From Bordetella parapertussis (GTDB taxonomy: Bacteria > Pseudomonadota > Gammaproteobacteria > Burkholderiales > SG8-41), in NCBI GenBank assembly GCA_945861275.1, contig CAMATZ010000014.1, positions 45,345 to 109,344 on the forward strand: 64,000 nucleotides of DNA. Reading direction: 5' to 3'. The translations under genes and the position numbers were made by a program. The notes beneath the pieces were generated by a model. The model was not told where the DNA came from and ran no database searches. It saw only the letters and a program-made list of their open reading frames with translations. Shown here piece after piece: positions 47,235-56,013 of this stretch. The stretch's first letter is position 1. The number at the start of each line of letters is the position of its first letter.

Positions 47235-47924
47235 ATGAACTACGCCATAGATTTTCCCGGAATCACCACCCTGCCGGTAGCCGAAAGCAATCAGGCTTTC
47301 CCGGTGGGTCGCATTTACTGCGTGGGACGCAACTACGCCGAGCACGCCAGGGAAATGGGCCACGACCCTGAGCGCGAACCGCCGTTTTTTTTCATGAAAC
47401 CAGCAGATGCAATCGTGATGAACGGCGCGGCCATTGCCTATCCGGCGATCACCAGGGATTTGCATCACGAAATCGAAATGACAGTCGCGATCGGCAAAGG
47501 CGGCAAGGATATTCCGGTCGAAAAAGCGCTCGACCACGTATTCGGCTACGGTGTCGGCCTCGACATGACGCGCCGTGACGTGCAGGGCGAAGCCAAAAAA
47601 ATGGGCCGCCCGTGGGAAATGGGCAAGGCGTTCGACGATTCCGCGCCGTGCACCGCGCTCAAGACCGTGGCGATGGTGGGTCATCCCGCGAAAGGCGCGA
47701 TCTGGCTCAAGGTTAACGGCGTGGTCAAGCAAAAAGGCGATTTGTCCGAGCTGATCTGGAATATTCCCGAGACCATTTCGTATCTATCGAAAATGATCAC
47801 CCTGCGGCCCGGCGATCTCATCATGTCGGGTACGCCGGCAGGCGTCGGCCCGGTGCAGCGCGGCGATCAGCTGGAAGGTTTTGTCGAGGGTGTGGGCAGT
47901 TTGACGGTGAGCTACGCCAAATAA
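47235..47924 (+). CDS. Fumarylacetoacetate hydrolase-family protein
   Basis: 229 residues with the FAH fold: RIYCVGRNYAEHAREMG (~residue 30), PPFFFMKPADAIV, the metal ligands in HHEIEMTVAIGKGG, VFGYGVGLDMTRRDVQ and the C-terminal PGDLIMSGTPAGVGPVQRGD. Members hydrolyse acylpyruvates or decarboxylate oxaloacetate; which applies cannot be read off. ATG 47235. Followed by an aldo/keto reductase gene. Confidence 0.9.
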   Translation: MNYAIDFPGITTLPVAESNQAFPVGRIYCVGRNYAEHAREMGHDPEREPPFFFMKPADAIVMNGAAIAYPAITRDLHHEIEMTVAIGKGGKDIPVEKALDHVFGYGVGLDMTRRDVQGEAKKMGRPWEMGKAFDDSAPCTALKTVAMVGHPAKGAIWLKVNGVVKQKGDLSELIWNIPETISYLSKMITLRPGDLIMSGTPAGVGPVQRGDQLEGFVEGVGSLTVSYAK

Positions 47925-47949
47925 TCCCTAACAATCAAAAAGGAGCGCT

Positions 47950-48960
47950 ATGCACAAAATTAAGCTTGGCAATGGCGGCCCGCAAGTCTCGGCGATGGGC
48001 TTGGGCTGTATGGGCATGTCGATCAGTTATGGTGAACCCAACGATGAGGAGTCGATCGCGACCATTCATCGTGCACTTGACCTTGGCGTTAACCTGATCG
48101 TGACCTCCGATGCCTACGGCAGCGGCGTGAACGAAGCCTTGGTCGGCCGCGCGGTGAAGGGCAAACGCGATCAGGTGTTGATCGCCACCAAATTCGGCAA
48201 CCTCGCGCTGGGCGCGCGCGGCGGCAGTGGCGGCGCACCCGCGCTGACCGGCGGCCACCCCGATTACGTGCCTCAGGCGTGCGAAAAAAGTCTGAAGATG
48301 CTCGGCGTCGAAGTGATCGACATCTACGGCTTGCATCGTGTCGATGCCACGGTGCCGATTGAAGACACCGTGGGTGCGATGAAGCGCCTGGTCGAGCAAG
48401 GCAAGGTGCGTTATCTGCAACTGTCCGAGGCAGGATCGGATACGCTGCGCCGCGCCAGCAAAGTGCATCCGATAGTCGCGCTTGAAACCGAGTATTCGCT
48501 GTGGAGCCGCGATGTCGAGCACGACATTCTTGCAACCTGTCGCGAGTTGGGCGTGAGCTTGATGGCGTACGCACCACTTGGTCGCGGCTTTTTGACCGCG
48601 ACCATGAAAACGCTGGATGCTTTGCTGCCCTCAGACCGGCGTCGCGATCACCCGCGCTTCGCTGCTGAAAATATAAATAAAAACAGCAACTTGCTGAAAC
48701 CCATCGAAGATATTGCCGCGGCCCATCGCGGCACGCCAGCACAAATCGCGCTGGCGTGGTTGCTGGCACAGGGTAAACAAGGCGGCGACATCGTGCCGAT
48801 ACCCGGCACCAAGCGCCGCAGTTTCCTCGAACAGAATTGTGCGGCGCTCGATTTCACACTGAGTGCCGATGAAGTCCGGCGTTTGAGTGACGCGTTTCCG
48901 CTCAACGTGACCGCAGGCACACGCTACCCCGAAAAGCAGTTGAAGGCGCTGGGTATTTAG
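47950..48960 (+). CDS. Aldo/keto reductase
   Basis: 336 residues, TIM barrel. Catalytic Asp and Tyr in TSDAYGSGVNEALVG (~residue 55), Lys in IATKFGN (~80), His in IYGLHRVD (~125); NADP-binding end IPGTKRRSFLEQN. Most AKR13-like proteins start as here, GLGCMGMSISYG. AAGGAG precedes ATG 47950. Substrate unknown. Confidence 0.92.
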   Translation: MHKIKLGNGGPQVSAMGLGCMGMSISYGEPNDEESIATIHRALDLGVNLIVTSDAYGSGVNEALVGRAVKGKRDQVLIATKFGNLALGARGGSGGAPALTGGHPDYVPQACEKSLKMLGVEVIDIYGLHRVDATVPIEDTVGAMKRLVEQGKVRYLQLSEAGSDTLRRASKVHPIVALETEYSLWSRDVEHDILATCRELGVSLMAYAPLGRGFLTATMKTLDALLPSDRRRDHPRFAAENINKNSNLLKPIEDIAAAHRGTPAQIALAWLLAQGKQGGDIVPIPGTKRRSFLEQNCAALDFTLSADEVRRLSDAFPLNVTAGTRYPEKQLKALGI

Positions 48961-49025
48961 AACCAGGCGGCTTGCGAACGCATGTTCTGCTACCTCTTGC
49001 CTTGCAGCCGCGCAGCCGCCAAAGC

Positions 49026-50072
49026 ATGAGAGCAGTTTGGCTGACCACGCCGCTGGTTGCGTCGTTCGTTTCGGGCCAGGATGCGGAGCGACAGTTGCTC
49101 GTCTGCCCGCTGGCAAGCGCCAGACTGCGCATGGGCGTTGCCGCGAGTGCGTGGCGCGAGCAAGGCAACGAAAACCTGTTTCTCGAGCCCGCTGCGATTC
49201 ACGCAACCGGGGCTACCACCGGGTGGGGCGCGCGCATCTGCATCGTTCCAAAATTTACCATCGACCGGCCGCTTGCACCTTGGGTAGCCGCATGCCGGAC
49301 GCTGAAACACCAGGGCGTGCGGCTGGTGATCGACATCTGTGATTACCCATTTCGCCAAAAGCCCGACGCGGTGGATGAATTTTATACGCTGGCACTGGGC
49401 ATGGCGGATGCGGTGGTTGTCAATTCGGCGCGCATGGCGGAACAGATCGCGCCGCACTTCGAAAAGCCGGTGACGGTAATCGCAGATGCGGTGTTGGACC
49501 CCATGGCAGCACCCGCATTTTCCCCTGCCAAAAGGCTCAAGTTGTTGTGGTTTGGGCACCCCTCGAATCTGCGCTTTCTGGAACCCTGGATCGGCGAATT
49601 AATAGCCTCGGCGCCGCGTCCCTGCCGGCTTGTCGTCGTTACCCAGGAAGGTTATGGCGTGCGTGAAGCGGCGCGTGATATACAAGCGCGTTACGCGCCG
49701 GACTTCGAAGCGAGGTTTGTCGAATGGTCGCTGCAATCCACGCGCCGTGAACTGGCCGCGTGCGATATCGCCCTGTTGCCCGGCGCGCCCGGCGACGCCA
49801 AGAAAGGCGGCGTCTCCGCCAACCGGATTGCGGAAATTCTGAATGCAGGCCGTTTCCCGGTCGCCAGTCCGCTGCACAGTTATCTCGAATTTGAAGATGC
49901 TGCTTGGCTCGGAAGCAATGTGACAGAAGGTATCCGCTGGGCACAGGCGCACCCCGAACAAGTGCTGCAGCGAATTCGCCGCGGACAAGCGCTGGTGGCG
50001 AAACAATACACGCTGCACAAACTGGGCGCGCAATGGTGCGAACTGCTGCGCGAACTGACGATGGCTTCGTGA
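49026..50072 (+). CDS. Glycosyltransferase-like protein (GT-B)
   Basis: 348 residues. N-terminal domain poorly conserved; RLVIDICDYPFRQ, ALGMADAVVVNSARMAEQI (typical of GT4 acceptor-side domains) and VIADAVLDPM precede a C-terminal domain with LKLLWFGHPSNLRFLE, LAACDIALLPGAPGDAKKGGVSANRIAEILNAGRFPVAS, which matches the nucleotide-sugar region of GT4 enzymes. ATG 49026 chosen; upstream frame has no support. Heads a plus-strand set with two methyltransferases. Confidence 0.78.
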   Translation: MRAVWLTTPLVASFVSGQDAERQLLVCPLASARLRMGVAASAWREQGNENLFLEPAAIHATGATTGWGARICIVPKFTIDRPLAPWVAACRTLKHQGVRLVIDICDYPFRQKPDAVDEFYTLALGMADAVVVNSARMAEQIAPHFEKPVTVIADAVLDPMAAPAFSPAKRLKLLWFGHPSNLRFLEPWIGELIASAPRPCRLVVVTQEGYGVREAARDIQARYAPDFEARFVEWSLQSTRRELAACDIALLPGAPGDAKKGGVSANRIAEILNAGRFPVASPLHSYLEFEDAAWLGSNVTEGIRWAQAHPEQVLQRIRRGQALVAKQYTLHKLGAQWCELLRELTMAS

Positions 50073-50112
50073 TAACCTTTGCCACACTAACCGAATAGCA
50101 CGGGCTTCACGT

Positions 50113-50727
50113 ATGGGATCAAAAAACCAACTCTTGTACGCCGAGCATGTGCTCAAGGGCACCTGCGGACGGATACTCGAAGTCGGCTCCAAAAACTACG
50201 GCAACACGGAACCATTTCGCGGCCTGTTTCCCGGCCAGAGCTACGTCGGGGTTGACCTGTCGCCGGGCGACGGCGTGGATGTGGTCGCCGACCTTGCAGC
50301 AGGCACCGGCGGCTTGCCGCATGCGAGCTTTGATCTGGTGATCATGTGTTCGGTGCTGGAGCATTGTCCGAAGCCGTGGAAGCTCGCGGAAAATATACAG
50401 ACACTGCTCGCACCCGGCGGCGCGCTGTTTTCGTGCCACCCGTGGGTATGGCGCTACCACAAGTATCCCGACGACTATTTCCGCTTTTCCCCGCCCGCCA
50501 TCAAGAGCTTGTTCGACAGTCTGCAGTACTGGACGCCACCGCTATATGCCACCTATCTGACCGGCGAGTTTTACGACTTTCAGGCGGACGAAGGCGTCGA
50601 CAACAATCTCGCGATATTCGATGCGCAGGGACGAAAATTTCTGCCCTACCTCGAAACCATCATGCTCGGCGCACGGGACGAAGCGTTCATCGGGCGCGCC
50701 TGCGCGCGCATGCGGAAACAGCCGTGA
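50113..50727 (+). CDS. Class I SAM-dependent methyltransferase
   Basis: 204 residues; GRILEVGSKNYGNTEPFRGLF holds the SAM loop, YVGVDLSPGDGVDVVADL the acidic strand, FDLVIMCSVLEHCPKPWKLAENI motif II and LLAPGGALFSCHPWVWRYHKYPDDYFRFSP the later part. Resembles methyltransferases found with surface polysaccharide genes. Lies 40 bases after the glycosyltransferase gene. Confidence 0.82.
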   Translation: MGSKNQLLYAEHVLKGTCGRILEVGSKNYGNTEPFRGLFPGQSYVGVDLSPGDGVDVVADLAAGTGGLPHASFDLVIMCSVLEHCPKPWKLAENIQTLLAPGGALFSCHPWVWRYHKYPDDYFRFSPPAIKSLFDSLQYWTPPLYATYLTGEFYDFQADEGVDNNLAIFDAQGRKFLPYLETIMLGARDEAFIGRACARMRKQP

Positions 50728-50734
50728 CATCGCT

Positions 50735-51430
50735 ATGAGCTTTAAGTCCTACCGCGACGCCTACTTCTCGCAACGCCAATACGATTCCGACAAGTGGGAA
50801 CACTATTTTGATATTTATGATCACCTGATCGCAAACCGCTATGGAACCCCTGTCACCTATTTTGAGATAGGGGTGCAGAACGGCGGCTCGCTTGAGGTTG
50901 CGCGGCTCTTGTTCGGCCAGCAGGCGACGGTCATCGGTCTTGACATTGATCCGCGTTGCGCGCGACTGGAGCAGGACAAGGTGGCCAATCGGGTGTTCAT
51001 CGGCTCACAGGCCGACGAGGCCGTGCTCAACCAGGTGCTGCATTATTGCCCGTCATTGGACATCGTCGTCGACGACGGTTCGCACATACAGTCGCATATG
51101 GTTTTCTCGTTTCTGAAATTGTTTCCCGCGCTGTCGCAGGGCGGGGTCTATATCATCGAGGATACCCATACCAACTATTCCGCCGAACATCAGGACGCCT
51201 TCTTCGGGTTGGGACTCTACGACTATTTCAAAGGCCTGTCGGAGCGCCTGAATCTGGATTTCATGGATGCTTCACTGCGTCAAAGCCGGTATAAACTGCC
51301 GCGCGACAAAAGACCGCCACGCAGTGTTGCCGCGGACATCTGCCGGGATATTTTCTCGATCGAGTTCTTCGACTCCGTGATTGCCATCCGCAAGAAGTCG
51401 AAAGTTGAACCTTTGCGTATCAGAAGATAG
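50735..51430 (+). CDS. Class I methyltransferase of the cephalosporin hydroxylase/TylF-like type
   Basis: 231 residues: YFEIGVQNGGSLEVARLLF (~residue 45), VIGLDIDPRCARLEQ, LDIVVDDGSHIQSHMVFSFLKLFPALSQGGVYIIEDTHTNY. The DDGSH and EDTHT motifs are metal-site residues of macrocin O-methyltransferase-like enzymes that act on sugars. Starts seven bases after the preceding methyltransferase gene, so the glycosyltransferase and both methyltransferases look like one operon making or decorating a glycan. A palindromic repeat follows. Confidence 0.8.
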   Translation: MSFKSYRDAYFSQRQYDSDKWEHYFDIYDHLIANRYGTPVTYFEIGVQNGGSLEVARLLFGQQATVIGLDIDPRCARLEQDKVANRVFIGSQADEAVLNQVLHYCPSLDIVVDDGSHIQSHMVFSFLKLFPALSQGGVYIIEDTHTNYSAEHQDAFFGLGLYDYFKGLSERLNLDFMDASLRQSRYKLPRDKRPPRSVAADICRDIFSIEFFDSVIAIRKKSKVEPLRIRR

Positions 51431-51443
51431 GCGCCGCTAGCTT

Positions 51444-51520
51444 GCGTAGGGCGCAATCCCATTGCGCCGAATGCGGTTTGCAAAGTAGCCATGCGGCGCA
51501 ATAGGGATTGCGCCCTACGC
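51444..51520. repeat. Hairpin repeat with GTAGGGCGCAATCCC arms
   Basis: A 17-bp perfect inverted repeat (51444-51460 with 51504-51520) is extended inward by ATTGCGCC/GGCGCAAT (51461-51468 with 51495-51502) past a one-base bulge. Loop about 26 bases. Sequences of this kind are scattered intergenic repeats in many betaproteobacteria. Confidence 0.8.
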
Positions 51521-51526
51521 GCTTCC

Positions 51527-51727
51527 CCCTGAAGGCTAATCTATGCACACATCTCCCGTAGCCCGGAAGGAGTCCGCAGGACGTATTCCGGGAGGAAGCA
51601 CCATGCATCGAAAGCATGCCGGTTCAAGCACCTTTACTTCCCCGGAATACGGCCATAAAAACCATGGCCTCCTTCCGGGCTACTTTCGCTCGCACATGAA
51701 GATGTGTGCATAGATTAGCCTTCAGGG
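51527..51727. repeat. 201-bp nested palindromic element (MITE-like)
   Basis: Outer arms: a perfect 28-base inverted repeat (51527-51554 with 51700-51727). Nested inside: GTAGCCCGGAAGGAG (51558-51572) with its complement at 51669-51683, and CGTATTCCGGG (51582-51592) with CCCGGAATACG (51641-51651). No protein is coded. Together with the adjoining hairpin it accounts for nearly all of the gene-free stretch 51431-51785. Confidence 0.8.
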
Positions 51728-51785
51728 AGAGTCCCATCGGCGCGCTGTGACACACTGACGTAGTGGCAGGGGTTTGTCATGCCCA

Positions 51786-53702
51786 TCACCCGTAGCTGCG
51801 CGCACGTCCATACAGCAGCGTGACATTCACCCGCCGGTTCTCGTAGCCGGGCTTAAAGTGCAGCTCGTCGGTGATGTGGATCAGGCTCGAATCAAACAGC
51901 ACGCAGCGGTTTTCGCGATAAGGCACGCGCATCGGCTTCGCGCCGTGCGCCTTGAGGAAAGCCTGCATCTTCGATTGTTCGGTGTTGTAGTCGGCGAAGG
52001 TCCAGCTTGACGGCGCCGGCACATCGTAGACCACCATGCCGCCGGTGGTATTGTCCGCGCAGGCAGCATCCGCCGTGATCCAGAAATTCACATTGATTTT
52101 GGCAAAATCGGCATGCATGTTGATGCCCTGCATGCGCTGGTCGTATTTGAAAGCCCAGGCCTGCAGCAAAGGATAGTCACCGATGACGTTGGGCAGCGCC
52201 TGCTTTAATTGATCCGCGAGCGCCAGCAACACCGGCGAGCAGTATCCCTGCCCGAGCAATGCGCCTACATAGCCGCGCTCGTAGTTGACCTTCCACACCA
52301 CCGCTTCCTCGCTGAAACGGCGCAGCGAGGCCAAAGCTTCGGGCGACAAAAAATTATCGATCACCACCACACTCGGACGGCTGTCGCGGTATTGCTGCTC
52401 GAGCTTGCGGTAATCGTTGTCACCCAATGCGTTACCCGTAAACGGCAGGGGTGTACGGTTCCATCCGTCCGTCAATGCCTGCTCCAACGCGTCAGCGTCC
52501 GCGCCCTGCGGCGCAAAGGTGCTGTGCAGATCCTGCGCCTGACCGGCGTAACGGCGCAGCAACGCCAGTGCGCCGCGCCCCGCGGCGTCGAGCCTGCCAC
52601 GCCGCTCCAGCAGGTCGAGTTGATCGAGGTCGTGACGCAGGCGCGGTTCGGACACCGGCCACTGCAGCATGTTGCGCGCGAGGTTCTGTTTGCAGAAAAC
52701 CGCATACGATTCCTCGAACAGTTGCGCGGCGGTTTGCAGGTCGCGGCAGTCCAGCCGTGCCAGTCCCAGCGCATACAGACATTCGACATCATTGTGAATT
52801 TCCGCGGCATAGTCACGCGCCAGCGTCTGCAGATCGCCGGCGTCGCCGCCCTCGACAACTATTTTGAGCAAGGTGCGAATGGCCACGATAGGACGCTGCG
52901 GGGAGGCGAGCGCCGCGCGCAACGCTGTGATGGCTTCGTCTTTTTTTTCCACACCGGTCCAGGCCACGCCCAGCTCAACATGGATATCGGGAGCAATCGG
53001 ATTCTGCCCGTCTAACTGGGAAAATGCGCCAATCGCCGCGTAATAATCACCGAGCTTGTTATGGCAGCGCATGATTTGCAAAATCACCGGCTGCGTGGCC
53101 TTGCGCACATGGTTGGCACGCAGCGCGTTGCCCAGCGCTTCGTGCACATTGCCGATTTCGAAATTAGTAAGGCTCAACGTCAGCAGCGCGCGATAATCAT
53201 AGGCGTCGAAGAACATCACCGCCGAGGCGAGTTGATACGCCCGCTTCCAGTCCTTCATCAACGCCGCGATTTCGGCCATCACTGTCAGCAGAAATACTTC
53301 GCCCGCGGGCGGCGCAGGATAACGGCGTTGGATAAACGCAGCGGCCTCCTCGACCAGACCGTTCGCCTGCAACACAATCAGAAAAACCGCCGCCGCGTCG
53401 AATCCCGCGCCGGCGTCGGCGATCACCGGTTTTGCCAATGACAGCGCCTGCGCCGCGTCGCCGCGCTCGATCAATGCCGTGAGCGCGCGCGTCATCTGGC
53501 CCGCCCAGCGTGATTGCCACGCGTAAGTGTGCGCAATGTGCATGCTGCTTTGAATGTCGCCGAGAACAAACAAACAGATCACCGCTTCAAACGCATCGTC
53601 GTCGTTGGCGGGGGCGGTCGCTTTCAGCAACGCCACCGCAGCGGCGCCGTCGCCGGTGGAACGCAGGCGTTTTACTTCGGCATAAGCTGTGGATTTTGCC
53701 AT
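51786..53702 (-). CDS. TPR protein with C-terminal 2OG-Fe(II) oxygenase domain
   Basis: 638 residues. Residues ~1-400 are helical TPR-like repeats (e.g. YYAAIGAFSQLDGQNPIAPDIHVELGVAW). From ~430: VVVIDNFLSPEALASLRRF, then the iron site HxD in INMHADFAKINVNFWIT, a distal His in LFDSSLIHIT and the 2-oxoglutarate Arg in ENRRVNVTLLYG. This matches the prolyl-hydroxylase-like 2OG-Fe(II) family; substrate unknown. ATG 53702 chosen over the longer frame. Ends 17 bases before the 3' start of the adjacent TPR gene upstream, suggesting one operon. Confidence 0.85.
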   Translation of the reverse strand: MAKSTAYAEVKRLRSTGDGAAAVALLKATAPANDDDAFEAVICLFVLGDIQSSMHIAHTYAWQSRWAGQMTRALTALIERGDAAQALSLAKPVIADAGAGFDAAAVFLIVLQANGLVEEAAAFIQRRYPAPPAGEVFLLTVMAEIAALMKDWKRAYQLASAVMFFDAYDYRALLTLSLTNFEIGNVHEALGNALRANHVRKATQPVILQIMRCHNKLGDYYAAIGAFSQLDGQNPIAPDIHVELGVAWTGVEKKDEAITALRAALASPQRPIVAIRTLLKIVVEGGDAGDLQTLARDYAAEIHNDVECLYALGLARLDCRDLQTAAQLFEESYAVFCKQNLARNMLQWPVSEPRLRHDLDQLDLLERRGRLDAAGRGALALLRRYAGQAQDLHSTFAPQGADADALEQALTDGWNRTPLPFTGNALGDNDYRKLEQQYRDSRPSVVVIDNFLSPEALASLRRFSEEAVVWKVNYERGYVGALLGQGYCSPVLLALADQLKQALPNVIGDYPLLQAWAFKYDQRMQGINMHADFAKINVNFWITADAACADNTTGGMVVYDVPAPSSWTFADYNTEQSKMQAFLKAHGAKPMRVPYRENRCVLFDSSLIHITDELHFKPGYENRRVNVTLLYGRARSYG

Positions 53703-53718
53703 CGATAATTTTCCGTAT

Positions 53719-55689
53719 CTACACCGGCCACGCGCGCGCCAGATCGCGCTGCAATTCGGCCCACGCGGGCGTCCAGTCTGCATCGTTATTTTGCCGGTAC
53801 AGTGTGTAGCCCGGAAACCACGGGCTGGCCGCGCCTGCGGCCAACCAGCGCCACTCCGCCGGCGCCGGCACCAGCACGCGCGCCGTTTTGCCGGTCACAG
53901 CGCGCAGATGCATGTTGGTATTGCTCACCCCGGTATATTCGTCGATTAGCGCGAGCAACGCCAGCATGCCTTCGAGATCATCGTTAAGCGCGGTGAAATC
54001 GTGCAGCGGCCGGCCGGCAGCTTGCGCAAACGCGTCGATTTCTCCCGCCGCAGGCATGCGCTGCAGCGCCAGCAGCGTTCCCGGAAACGCGCTGATAGCC
54101 TGTGCAAATTCGGCAATGGCGGCAGCCTTGTAGAGTGTCCATTCGCCGGCGCCTTGCTCGCGCGGAGGCACCCCCGCGCGCCAGGTCACGCCGAGATACG
54201 GCGCAGGGCCGGCAGCCGCCAGCCGCTGGCGCATCTCAATCATCCGCTCAGGCAATGGCGTGATCGTGAGGCTCGGCGGAAACCTGCCACTTTCACCCAT
54301 ACTGAGCACTGGCCCCGTCTCAAACGCACACACATCTGCCAATTGCCGTTGCGCGATGTGCGCGGGGGTGAGTACGCGCGGCAGATCTCCCGCTAGCAAC
54401 ACCACATCCGCCGCGGGCAGCGGCGCATGTTCAGGCAATACTGTGTCGAGGCAGGGCGCGCGTTCGAGCAAGGAGCGCAGTTTTGTCCCCGCGCGATAGC
54501 TGATGCGGGCGCCCTTGTCCGCCAGCAAGGGCGCATAGCGCAGGAAAAACAATTCGTCGCCAAGACCCTGTTCCCGTTGCACCACGACCTGCGCGCCGTT
54601 AAGGTCATGCGGCAGCGTGTCGGAAAGTAGCAGCTGTGGATTTTTCGCGCGGAAACTTTCCACCGCCGGCCGCTGCTGGTAACACAGCCATCCCGCTTCG
54701 AGGTAACCATGTGCCAGCAGCGCACTCGCCATAACCTCCTGCTGCGCAGCGGGATCAAGCACCTGCGCTTGTTCCAGACTGCGCAGCGCCTCGGCAAAAT
54801 GCCCGGCATCGCACAAGGCGCCGGCATAGGCTTTGAGCACCCCGGCGTGCGGTGGCGCCTGCGCTGCCGCCGCGCGCAATGTCGCGAGCTGGGCGTTGAT
54901 CCGCCCCTGATGATTTTGCGCGGTGGCAAGCACCAACCACGCTTCGACCCGGTCCGGGTCATGCTGCAATAGCTCGCGGCAAACCGTTTCGGCTTCGCTG
55001 TCTCTGGCCACGTCAATCAGCAGCGAGGCCAGGCTGATGCGGGCGGGCAGGTAGTGCGCATCAGCGGCGAGGCACACACGGTATTCGCGTTCCGCCTCGT
55101 CAAAGCGCAGCAGCGCATGCAACGCACCGGCAAGATTGTTGCGCGCGTCGAGATAGTCTTCACCCAAAGCCAACGCACGGCGGTAGCATTCAATCGCAGC
55201 GTCGGCACGGCCTTGATCGCGCTCTACGTTGCCGCGGTTAAACCACAGTGCCGGGTGCTGCGGGTGGCGCTGTGTAAGCCGTTCGAACAGCGTTTCTGCT
55301 TCCGCGTAGCGGCCCTGCTGGGCCAGCGCATTGGCGAGGCCCATTTGATGATCGGGCTGGCGCGGATCGATGCGGCTGGCCTTGCGATAGGCGTCTTCGG
55401 CTTCGCGGTGCTGCGCCAACGCCGCACATACCTGTCCGAGATTGGCCAGTATTGCCGCATCATTGCGCCGCAGTCGCGCTGCCTGGCGCAGCTTTGTCAA
55501 GGCCTGCTGCGGATGCCCCAATTGTTGCAGTACCACACCAGCGAGGTTCAAGGCATCCGGGTTATCAGGCTGCATGCGCAAGGCGCGCTCGTAGTACGTT
55601 AATGCGGACTCAAAATTCCCGTTCCGGTGGGCGTGCAGTCCGGCATCGATTTCGCGGGTCACTGGGGTCACTAGGGTAGGCGCGGCCAT
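53719..55689 (-). CDS. TPR protein with C-terminal GT9-like glycosyltransferase domain
   Basis: 656 residues. About nine TPRs (residues ~10-330, e.g. ALTYYERALRMQPDNPDALNLAGVVL), then a Rossmann domain starting VVVQREQGLGDELFFLRYAPLLADKGA and continuing with PYLGVTWRAGVPP, LLALIDEYTGVSNTNMHLRAVTGKTARVLVP. That region resembles ADP-heptose/GT9-type GT-B folds found fused to TPRs in many proteobacteria. Target unknown; may act on protein or glycan. A sigma-70 promoter lies just upstream. Confidence 0.83.
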   Translation of the reverse strand: MAAPTLVTPVTREIDAGLHAHRNGNFESALTYYERALRMQPDNPDALNLAGVVLQQLGHPQQALTKLRQAARLRRNDAAILANLGQVCAALAQHREAEDAYRKASRIDPRQPDHQMGLANALAQQGRYAEAETLFERLTQRHPQHPALWFNRGNVERDQGRADAAIECYRRALALGEDYLDARNNLAGALHALLRFDEAEREYRVCLAADAHYLPARISLASLLIDVARDSEAETVCRELLQHDPDRVEAWLVLATAQNHQGRINAQLATLRAAAAQAPPHAGVLKAYAGALCDAGHFAEALRSLEQAQVLDPAAQQEVMASALLAHGYLEAGWLCYQQRPAVESFRAKNPQLLLSDTLPHDLNGAQVVVQREQGLGDELFFLRYAPLLADKGARISYRAGTKLRSLLERAPCLDTVLPEHAPLPAADVVLLAGDLPRVLTPAHIAQRQLADVCAFETGPVLSMGESGRFPPSLTITPLPERMIEMRQRLAAAGPAPYLGVTWRAGVPPREQGAGEWTLYKAAAIAEFAQAISAFPGTLLALQRMPAAGEIDAFAQAAGRPLHDFTALNDDLEGMLALLALIDEYTGVSNTNMHLRAVTGKTARVLVPAPAEWRWLAAGAASPWFPGYTLYRQNNDADWTPAWAELQRDLARAWPV

Positions 55690-55706
55690 TATTGTGTAAG
55701 CATTTG

Positions 55707-55736
55707 ATTATATACAATTATTTTACAGCATGACAA
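55707..55736 (-). promoter_or_regulatory. Sigma-70 promoter of the TPR gene pair
   Basis: Minus strand TTGTCA (55736-55731), 18-base spacer, TATAAT (55712-55707), 18 bases before the ATG at 55689. The transcript leader would be about 10-12 bases. Confidence 0.65.
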
Positions 55737-56013
55737 CTTAGTCGCTAGCCGCGTTAGTGCCAAACCCCAGACTACGGATAATACGGGCGCTGCGGACACG
55801 AATCCACCACCTGGGTAAGCGCCAAAAACCGGCAATTTGCTTGTTGCAATCTAACAACAGCGCACCATGAATTGTCTCTTACTGCAACGATTCTGTTGAG
55901 TGGGCTGGCGAAGATTTGGCAGAATGCGTTCAACCCTCCGATCCGAGGGGAACGGCGTTTAGCGGTTTAGGCCACAGAGCGCACAAAACACAATCCACAA
56001 GGAGAACTTGAGT
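55737..56013 (+). promoter_or_regulatory. Porin upstream region
   Basis: Non-coding stretch upstream of the porin gene. TTGAGT (55896-55901), 18 bases, CAGAAT (55920-55925) is the best sigma-70-like pair, with a leader of about 80 bases. AAGGAG at 56000-56005 is the porin ribosome binding site. No riboswitch or clear operator seen. Confidence 0.35.
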
